A DNA stretch of 64,000 bases from Miscanthus floridulus (lineage: Eukaryota; Streptophyta; Magnoliopsida; Poales; Poaceae): contig NC_089584.1 in NCBI RefSeq assembly GCF_019320115.1, positions 72,261,533 to 72,325,532 on the forward strand. Direction: 5' to 3'. Position numbers and translations under genes: made by a program. The notes under the pieces are model-generated. The model was not told where the DNA came from and searched no databases. It saw only the letters and a list, made by a program, of their open reading frames with translations. Position 1 is the stretch's first letter; the number at the start of each line of letters is the position of its first letter. Positions 55,518-64,000 of this stretch are shown in pieces.

Positions 55518-56747
55518 ATGCAGATGGCAACGAATGTCGACTGGCCGCCTCTAGGACCGCTACCTCTGGACCACGCCAAGCTTACCTTTGACCTACGTGA
55601 GCTCGGGGGTTTTGCATAGACCCTCTGCCGAGTTCTCGTCATGTTAGGTGTTCCCGAGGAGCTTGTCAAGGTCACCTGCACCGAGAAGCCAGCTAAGGAA
55701 GGAGAAATCGAAGGACCGATTGTCACCTCAGTGGAGTTTCCAGCTAGCACTACCTTACCTTCTGTCCTAGCTTTCACCGAGTTGACTATAGAGGACACAG
55801 TCGAGGAGGGACTACAGGCTATCTCACACAAGGCACTTCGCAGAGTGATGAGGGACCACTACGAGCACCTAATGACGACAGAGTTTCATCTACTTCCCCA
55901 GGCCCTCGACCTCAGCCTTACCCCCAGTGAGCAGAGTTTCGCAGCAGGCAGAGTTATCCTTGCAGAGGAGGACAGATGCCTTCGAGTCTCAGCTATTCAC
56001 CTACTAGAGCAGGACAGGTACATGACCCAGCTTGAGCAGAAGAGACGACAGTACCAGGCCCTTCTGTGGGAGCACCAGGAGCGAGACTCGCAGGGAGCAC
56101 AGGAGCGGGCTAGTCTACTTGAGATAGTGGCCAAGCTACAGGACGAGCTCAACCATCATGATGAAGTCCACAGAGCTGAGGTTGCTGACCTATAGGACAA
56201 AGCCACTGACCTAGGCAACAGGAACTGCTACCTCGACAGCAAGGTCTTGGAGTTGCAGAGAGAGTTGGACGACAAGAAGGCCGAGTTCAACCGTAGAGAG
56301 GACAGAGAGAGATCCAAGGGGATTGACATGCTGAAGATCCAATCTCGGAACAAGACCCTGACTCAGGAGCTAGAGGAGTCCAGGAAGAAGGCTGTTCACA
56401 ACCAGGGTCACCTGATCGAGGCACTCAGGCAGACCGAGTACCTACAGGACAAGTGTGAGAGGACTTGGCAGGCTTGGCAGAAGTCTGACAGGAAGCGCCT
56501 CAGGGAGATGAAGGGTATGTGGGATCAGCTACCCAAGGAGATTCACAGCAAGACGAAGCCTAGGATAGAGGAGTTTGAGCTAGCCCTGACTCGCCTCAAC
56601 CTAGACGCCTGCCCTACCCTACTAGGAGCCAAGCCTACTGAGGAGCTTGCCGAGGCCTTGAAGTACATGTCCCGACTTCACAAGTCTGATGGGGAGATCG
56701 AGATCGAGAACAGTCGTATCCCAGCTGCGGTATACGAGTTGGAGTAG
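55518..56747 (+). pseudogene. orf0 of chromovirus B: coiled-coil protein
   Basis: One frame of about 409 codons from Met 55518 (MQMATNVDWPPLGPL), broken by TAG at 55617 and 56193, both at Gln-compatible positions, and ending with TAG at 56745. The protein has an N-terminal domain with VPEELVKVTCTEKP and VEFPAST, then long charged helices (YMTQLEQKRRQYQALLWEHQ; ELQRELDDKKAEFNRREDRE; KTLTQELEESRKK) that look like coiled coil. No histone-like tail and no known domain were recognised. It lies between primer site and gag, like orf0 of chromovirus A, but shares only the coiled-coil character. The function is unknown. Confidence 0.75.
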
Positions 56748-57052
56748 ATGACCCTGCGTGGTCATAAGTCATGTCAATAGCTTCCATGAGTTGTACCCCT
56801 TATGAGATGTATTATGAGACACTATGCATAGAACGATTCTCGCACGTCTTCAAGTGTAGCTACTAGAGATGATGCTATGTAATAAAAACCATGTAATGAA
56901 TGCTTCGGATCTTATTGCATCTTTATGAATCTTACTGCTTCTTTTGTAATGAGTGTTGGATAGCATAAATGTTTTTCTTTAAATCGTTGAAATCATGTAA
57001 TCATATTGAATTATAAGCACATATGGCACAAGCACTAAACTCTCTATGATCC
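56748..57052 (+). other. Spacer between orf0 and gag of chromovirus B
   Basis: About 300 bp, AT-rich, no gene seen. It ends in CCGTGTTGCAG directly before the gag ATG region, which could be a splice acceptor for a gag mRNA. Confidence 0.45.
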
Positions 57053-58717
57053 GTGTTGCAGATGCCGAATCGCCGTTCTATTCGCTTAAGGCAGCGAGGA
57101 CATGCGCCCACCCCTGAACCAGTTGAACCTAATGGGGAACGTGGTGGCAACAACCGTGGTCGTGGCCGAGGTCATGGACGTGGAGGGATACCCTTCCACC
57201 TGGAGAATACCCCGCCGCCTGAGGAGAACATTCCTCCACCACCACCGAACCTGGCGGAAGTGATGGCACAACAGACCCAGCTTCTTGCAGCTCTTGTTGA
57301 AGGAGCAAACCGTCGCTAGGGAGGACAGCAGAATGACTTCCAAAGGAAGCTAGAAGGATTCCTGAAGCTAAGGCCACCTTCCTATGATGGCACCGATCCT
57401 GACCCACTGGTAGCCGATGACTGGCTCAAGGAAATGGAGAAGAAGCTTGACCTCACTACTTTCACCGATGATGAGTGTGTTGGAGCTGCCACACACCAGC
57501 TCACGGGTGCAGCACACGCCTGGTGGGACAGTTTCAGTGATTCCCATGAGGACCCTGCCCACATCTCGTGGGATGAGTTCGCTGAAGCATTCACTGAGTA
57601 TCACATTCCCAAGGGTATCATGGAGGCCAAAGCCGAGGAGTTCCGCAACATCAAGATGGGAAAGGACAGGGTGACTGAGTACACTACCCGTTTCACCAAC
57701 CTTCTGCGCTATGCACCTTCTTATGTTGTGAACTCTGAGAAGGAGAAGCTGTACTATTACCGCAAGGGACTTAACCCGCACATCAAGCTGAAGTTTGGCG
57801 GTATTGAGAGCAACACATTGCGTGCTCTGGTGGATCGCTGCATCCAGATTGAGAAAGACCGTGCTGAAGCTGGAGAAGAGTACAGGGAGAGAAAGCGTAA
57901 GCCTGAGGAGTCCTTCCGAGGCCGTGATCGCAAGAGGTTCCGCAGAGATGCACCAACCAGGGAACGCTATCGCCACAACAGGGAGGACAACCCTGGAGCG
58001 AGTAGAGGTAGTGGAGGCTACACCACCAAATACTCCCGCCCTGCTCAGGATCGTTACACCCGGGACCGTTATGCTCAGGACCGCAACACTCAGGATCGTT
58101 CCAACCGTCCCCGCACAGCGAATGAATGCCTAGCACAGAACCGCTCCGCATCAGGCACTGGAAACTGGAAGGCACCCGCGCCAACCCCTACAGGCGGTAT
58201 GCCTTTCACCTGCTTTGCATGTGGGCAACCAGGTCACAAAGCCGCTGAGTGCCCTCAGAACTCAGCTGCACAGAAGTCTCAGTTCAAGGGATCTGCTACT
58301 CGTGGACGTCTCAACCATCTAGACGCCGAGGAAGCACAAGCTGCCCCTGACGTGGTGTATGGTATGTTTTTAGTTAATGGCAATACTGCATCAGTTCTAT
58401 TTGATTCTGGAGCAACTTGTTCATACATATCATCCAAGTTTGCACGAGCGCATGACCTACCTGTAACCCCACGTGAAAAGCCTATCATCACCAGCTCACC
58501 CTTAGGAGATCTAAAGTGCACCCACATATGTAAAGGAGTGAGTCTTACCATAGAGGGTCTTACCTTTGAAGCCGACCTAACCCTATTACCTTCCACTAAC
58601 CTAGATGTCATCTTAGGCATGGATTGGTTAACTATTCACCGAGGTATCATATCATGTTCACCTAGATACGTCCAAGTGACCCATCCATCAGGCCAAGTTG
58701 TTAGATGTGAACCCTAG
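57053..58717 (+). pseudogene. Gag and protease of chromovirus B
   Basis: Frame from 57053 (the in-frame ATG of MPNRRSIRLRQRGH is at 57062). A Gly/Arg-rich stretch and a Pro-rich stretch are followed by TAG at 57317 (codon 89, Gln fits). Capsid follows with LRPPSYDGTDPD, AWWDSFSDSHED and EYTTRFTNLLRYAP, then an Arg/Asp-rich basic region and a zinc knuckle CFACGQPGHKAAEC. The protease active site is VLFDSGATCSYISSKFA, and LDVILGMDWL is the C-terminal block. The next in-frame TAG is at 58715 (codon 555), again where Gln fits. The capsid and knuckle are intact apart from the stops. Confidence 0.9.
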
Positions 58718-61699
58718 TCTGGAAAATCCACCTCTATCCTATGTGCCCTAAAAGCAAGTTCAGAATCTCAAAAAGAGGAGGAGACAGTTCATGATGTGCC
58801 AGTAGTCAGAGACTATCCCGATGTATTCCCTGAAGAATTACCAGGTATGCCACCAGACCATGATGTAGAGTTCATCATTGATCTGTTACCAGGAACGGGA
58901 CCCATTGCCAAGAGACCCTATCGCATGTCAGTTGATGAACTGGCCGAGCTCAAGAATCAACTTAATGAGCTCATCTCGAAGGGATATATCAGACCCAGTG
59001 CTTCACCCTGGGGATCCCCTGTTCTGTTTGTTAGGAAGAAAGATGGCTCAATGAGAATGTGCATTGATTACTAGAACTTGAACGCAGTCACCATCAAGAA
59101 CAAGTACCCCCTGCCAAGGATTGATGATTTGCTTGATCAGTTCAGAGGTGCCAAGTATTTCTCTAAGATTGATCTCAGGTCTGGCTATCATCAGATGAAG
59201 ATTCGAGAGAGTGATATCCCAAAGACAGCCTTCGTGACTAGGTATGGGCAATTTGAGTTCACTGTGGTGTCCTTTGGACTCACGAATGCTCCCGCATACT
59301 TCATGAACATGATGAATAAGGTTTTCATGGATGAACTGGATAAGTTTGTGGTAGTATTCATTGATGACATCCTTGTTTATTCACCCACCGCTGAAGAACA
59401 TGAACATCATCTAAGAACTGTGCTTGAGAAACTAGCCCAACATCAGCTCTATGCAAAGTTCAGCAAATGTGAGTTTTGGCTACAGGAAGTTGCCTTCCTA
59501 GGCCATGTACTATCAGCTGAAGGTGTTGCAGTTGACCCAGCCAAGATTGAAGCTGTAAAAGAATGGGAACAACCCCGTAATGTGACAGAAGTCAGAAGTT
59601 TCTTGGGATTGGCTGGATATTACCGCCGATTCATCGAAAACTTCTCCAAGATAGCCCGTCCAATGACCAACCTTCTGAAGAAGACCAAGGAGTTTGAATG
59701 GACGCCCGAGTGCGAACAAGGCTTCCAGGAATTGAAACAGAAGCTTACCACAACTCCTGTGTTAGCATTGCCTGATATCAGCAAAGACTTCGTGGTCTAT
59801 TGTGATGCATCCCATCAAGGACTTGGCTGTGTATTGATGCAAGATGGAAATGTGATAGCTTATGCTTCTCGACAGTTGAAAGAACACGAGAACCGTTACC
59901 CTACTCATGATCTTGAGTTAGCAGCAGTTGTGCATGCTTTGAAGATTTGGAGGCACTACTTGATAGGCAACAAGTGTGACATCTACACCGATCACAAGAG
60001 CTTGAAGTACTTTTTCACTCAAGAAGATTTGAACATGAGGCAACGCCGTTGGCTGGAGTTGATCAAGGACTATGACCTGGAAATTCACTATCATCCGGGG
60101 AAAGCTAATGTAGTCGCAGATGCTCTCAGTCGTAAGAGCTACTGTCACACTTTGATCACTAAATCCATACCACCCGAGCTCAAGGAAGAGATTGATGATT
60201 TCCAACTTGAGATACTACCGCACGGCTTGTTGAATGAGCTCCGCGTACAGTATGATCTCACAGATCGCATCCGTCAAGCTCAAAAAAATTGTGAAGAGAT
60301 CGAATATCTCCGTGGTCTGATGAAACTAGGCTACAAGACCAACCACCATGAAGATGAACAAGGAACCATTTGGTTCAAGGACAGAATCTATGTACCTTCT
60401 AATCTAGCTCTACGAGAGGAAATTCTATCAGAAGCCCATGATTCTAAGTACTATATTCACCCTGGAAATTCAAAGATGTATCAAGACTTGAAGAAACACT
60501 TTTGGTGGAAAGGCATGAAGACGGACATTGCAGGACATGTGGCACGATGTGACACTTGTAATAGGGTCAAAGCTAAACATCAAAGGCCTGCAGGGTTGCT
60601 AAAGCCTCTTGATGTTCCCGAGTGGAAATGGGAGAGCATATCCATGGATTTTATAGTTGGATTGCCCCGTTCACAGAAAGGCAATGACTCCATCTGGGTG
60701 ATTGTTGATCGCTTGACCAAAGTTGCTCACTTTGTACCAGTTAAGACCAAGACCAATGCCGAAAAACTAGCAGATCTATACATTGAACATATTCTCAGAC
60801 TGCATGGAGCTCCCTCTAGTATTATATCTGATCGTGGTCCTCAGTTTGTGTCTCGATTTTGGGAAGCCCTACACAAGTCCATTGGAACCAAACTTGACTT
60901 TAGTACCGCTTATCATCCACAGACAGATGGACAGACTGAATGAGTAAATCAGATCTTAGAAGACATGCTTCGCGCTAGTGTACTGAATTATGGCTCTGAT
61001 TGGGAGAAATGCTTACCCTATGCAGAGTTCTCTTACAACAACAGCTACCAAGCCAGCATCAAGATGTCACCTTTTGAAGCTCTATATGGCAGACCGTGTA
61101 AAACACCTTTGATGTGGTCCCAACCGGGAGAAAGGTCATTCTTCGACTCCGCTAAGATTCAAGATGCTGAAGAAGGAGTTGCCCAAGTAAGAGAGAATTT
61201 GAGGATTGCTCAAAGTCGATACAAGAGCTATGCTGACAAAAGGAGAAGAAGACTTGAGTTTAATGTGGGAGACTTCGTCTATCTCAAAGTATCTCCGCTA
61301 CGTGGGACGGTCAGATTCCATGTGAAAGGCAAGCTTGCCCCTAGATTTGTTGGCCCATACAAGATATGCAAGAGAATTGGAAAGCTCGCCTACAAACTTG
61401 AGCTACCTGAGGAATTGACGGGTGTACATCCCGTATTTCATGTGTCCCAGCTACGCAAATGTTTGAGAGTGCCCGATGAAGTGATCCCAATTGATACACT
61501 TGACATTCAAGATACACTTGAGTATAGAGAACACCGTATCAGAATTTTGGGCAGAGATACCAAAGAAACCCGAAGCAAGACTATTCCTATGTGCAAGATC
61601 CAATGGAGTAACCACACTGTGAGAGAAGCAACATGGGAGAAAGAGTCTGACCTCCGGCTACGATATCCTTACCTCTTTAAAGAGTATGTTACGCTTTAA
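58718..61699 (+). pseudogene. RT, RNase H, integrase and chromodomain of chromovirus B
   Basis: Same frame as gag. [42 protein letters not shown] followed by TAG (59072), then [16 protein letters not shown] and the catalytic [10 protein letters not shown]. RNase [19 protein letters not shown] and YTDHKSLKY. Integrase: [11 protein letters not shown] with [27 protein letters not shown] and QTE, after which TGA at 60941 replaces an Arg codon (CGA to TGA fits). The C-terminal frame (60965-61699) has [18 protein letters not shown] and a chromodomain ending (IQWSNHTVREATWEKESDL). All catalytic motifs are present; only stops break the frame. Confidence 0.92.
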
Positions 61700-61718
61700 T
61701 CTCGAGGACGGGATTCTG

Positions 61719-61733
61719 TTAAGGGGGTAAGAC
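61719..61733 (+). promoter_or_regulatory. Polypurine tract of chromovirus B
   Basis: TTAAGGGGGTAAGAC directly before the 3' LTR. Confidence 0.88.
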
Positions 61734-64000
61734 TGTGACAACCCAAAAATCCACACACCAAAAATTCCAACTACAAAATTTTTCTTTCTTTAAAACCCTT
61801 GAGTGATGATGTGGCATGTAGGAAACCCCTAACCTTGCACTAACTAAACCTATATGACTGGCACGAGTATCTCACCTCATCTCCTAGAATTTATTTTACC
61901 ACATAGCATACATCAAGTTGCATTATATTCAACATGGTGATTTGGATTTTATTTGATTTATGTGTTGATTAAATAAAAGCTAACAAATATGTGTTTATAA
62001 ATAAATGAACTAATATGGAATTAATATCCCAATAAATACTTTGACCAATGTTTATCACCATGGAACATTTTATCAAAGGAGAAATAGGCCACTTTGATTT
62101 ATATACATGAAAGAAGTGTAACATTATACGAAGGGAAAGAAGAGGGAGGCAGCAACTCGACCCAGCCTGCCTCGACCGACCCAGCCTGCTAGCCCAGCAT
62201 CACCGCCCGTACGTGCACGCCGCTGATGAGCCGGACCCGCCCGTCAGCCCTCACGCACCCCACGCCGCCGCATCAGGACAAGTTGACAGATGGGCCCCCT
62301 CTGTCAGCCACCCAGCTATAGGATCATCTTCTTCCCCACGCCAGCCTCATCTCTCGACCGAGCCCCGACCAAAGCAGCAGACGCGGGCCCAGGTTCACGC
62401 ACATCGCATGACCCTGTCCCCCACCTTAGCGCCGCGCCCACGCAACCGCCCCCACGCACGAGAGCCGTCCGATGCGCTCGGCACATCACCAGCTGTTCCG
62501 TCATCTGCCATGGGAGCTTAGAGCTCCGGCTATAAAAGCCATGACCCTCTGTTGCCCTAGCGTTCGCCCCATCGCCTCACCGCCACTTGGTGGCCAACCA
62601 CTTCACCGAGCCAGAGAAAGGAGAGAAAGAAGGAAGAGAGAAGGAGAGGCGTGGAGAAGGACACCGCTGCCGGAGCAAGAAAGGAGAAGCAGAACCACGC
62701 CTCGTCGGAACCAGGAGCGTCACCCCGATCAGCTACATTGACGTAGCTGCTCAGCACGGCACTGCATCGCCTCTACACAGCCACGACTCTCCACTGCACC
62801 GCCATCCTATCTCCCACGACACCCACGGTGAGCGCTTGATTTTTCCCTGCTCACTGCCGGACTCTGCTATTCCGGCCATGGCGCTCCACACCGTGAGCGC
62901 GTAGGCCGAGGCCATCTCCGGCCTCTGGATACACAAGCACAGCATCCACGACCACACCGTAGACCCCTCCTAGCCCCATGGACGTTGTAGCCGAGCACCC
63001 TCATGCCGCGCTCACGATGCCACCGCCATGGCGCAGCCACCACCGGCTCACCCGACCACCTCGCTAGACTGGAACATAGCCGTAAAGCATCATCATGATG
63101 ACCAGAAGATAGCTGCGTAGACCGAGACTCCGTTAGCAGGCCACAGCGCCCTGGCCAAGAGCACTGGACCTCGGTTGGAGCTCCGCCGTGCACCACCACC
63201 GCTTGCGAACTCCACCACGCCTTTTGGTCACTGTCGTTACTTCACCATGTCGCCTGCTAGCCGTCTGAACAAGGAACGAGGCACCAGGACCACTAGAATA
63301 GACCACCGAGACTCTGCTTCGCTTGCCGAGGCCACACGCAGAGGCCACACGTAGAGGCCACACGTAGAGACCGCACGTAGAGGCCACATGAAGAGGCCAC
63401 ATGTAGAGGCCACATGTAGAGGCCACACGCAGAGGCCACACGTAGAGACCGCACGTAGAGGCCACATGTAGAGGCCACATGTAGAGGCCACACGTAGAGG
63501 TCACATGTAGAGGCCACATGTAGAGGCCACATGCAGAGACCGCACGTAGAGGCCACATGTAGAGGCCACATGTAGAGGCCACACGCAGAGGCCACACGCA
63601 GAGGCCACACGTAGAGACCGCACGTAGAGGCCACATGAAGAGGCCACATGTAGAGGCCACATGTAGAGGCCACATGTAGAGACCACATGTGGAGGCCACA
63701 TGTAGAGGCCACATGTAGAGGCCACACGCAGAGACCGCACGTAGAGGCCACATGTAGAGGTCACATGTAGAGGCCACACGTAGAGGCCACACGCAGAGGC
63801 CACACATAGAGACCGCACGTAGAGGCCACATGAAGAGGCCACATGTAGAGGCCACATGTAGAGGCCACATGTAGAGGCCACACGCAGAGACCACACGTAG
63901 AGGCCACATGTAGAGGCCACATGTAGAGGCCACACGCAGAGGCCACACGTAGAGACCGCACGTAGAGGCCACATGTAGAGGCCACATGTAGAGGCCACAT
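61734..64000 (+). repeat. 3' LTR of chromovirus B (cut by window end)
   Basis: Matches 50883 onward with scattered single changes, including the TATAAAA at 62531. It ends inside the minisatellite. Confidence 0.95.
63330..64000. repeat. 13-bp minisatellite in 3' LTR
   Basis: The same 13-bp unit as at 52471-53275, still running at the window end. The order of unit variants differs early on: one extra CACACGT-type unit near 63345 shows a change in copy number since insertion. Confidence 0.93.

Larger units (their letters stand above)
50883..64000 (+). mobile_element. Chromovirus B (Tekay/Del-like Ty3), plus strand, 3' end outside the window
   Basis: 5' LTR (50883-55357), primer site, orf0 (55518-56747), gag-pol in one frame (57053-61699), polypurine tract (61719-61733), and a 3' LTR from 61734 that is cut by the window end. 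Pol ends in a chromodomain. It differs from chromovirus A in LTR, orf0 and gag sequence but has the same plan. Five in-frame TAG and one TGA make it defective, while no frameshift was seen in gag-pol. Confidence 0.94.

Overview
The window is intergenic DNA of a plant nuclear genome, most likely a grass. The basis is nested LTR retrotransposons of the plant Ty3 Tat/Athila and Tekay/Del-type chromovirus lineages, Copia elements of the SIRE/Maximus type, a Stowaway MITE, and GC-rich LTR interiors. I find no ordinary host gene, no rRNA or tRNA gene and no CRISPR array. Nearly every base belongs to a mobile element, and the insertion order can be read from LTR ends and 5-bp target-site duplications (TSDs).

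Layout. 1-1830: remnant of a plus-strand Athila/Tat-like gag-protease with two tandem protease-like domains, followed by about 390 bp of non-coding sequence with an (AT)n tract. 2222-40068: an old minus-strand Tat element whose 3' LTR is truncated. It has been split twice, by a 15.6-kb minus-strand chromovirus (8957-24521, TSD AGGAT, LTRs of 4.7 kb) and by an 11.2-kb minus-strand Tat element (26245-37489, TSD GAAGT). 40069-42428: a minus-strand Copia gag start plus LTR, which received the old Tat element. 42481-50882: a plus-strand SIRE-like Copia element, itself carrying an 858-bp solo LTR (47722-48579, TSD ACTTG). 50883-64000: a plus-strand chromovirus with about 4.5-kb LTRs, inserted into the Copia 3' region; its 3' LTR runs off the window.

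How the parts work together. The chromoviruses have the order LTR - extra ORF (orf0) - gag - protease - RT - RNase H - integrase - chromodomain. The Tat elements have gag - protease - (RT - two RNase H domains) but no integrase. Where integrase would be, they carry antisense, intron-containing genes. The inner Tat element has a plant-mobile-domain gene that converges on pol. The outer one has two tandem copies of a different antisense gene, each with its own TATA box, introns and AATAAA signal.

Most notable observations: (1) the orf0 of the 15.6-kb chromovirus starts with a near-copy of the histone H3 tail, then a coiled coil and an acidic tail, in an element that also encodes a chromodomain; (2) the antisense cargo genes of the two Tat elements; (3) a 13-bp minisatellite inside the LTRs of the second chromovirus; (4) many in-frame amber codons that fit CAG-to-TAG change, as expected from deamination at methylated CHG sites.
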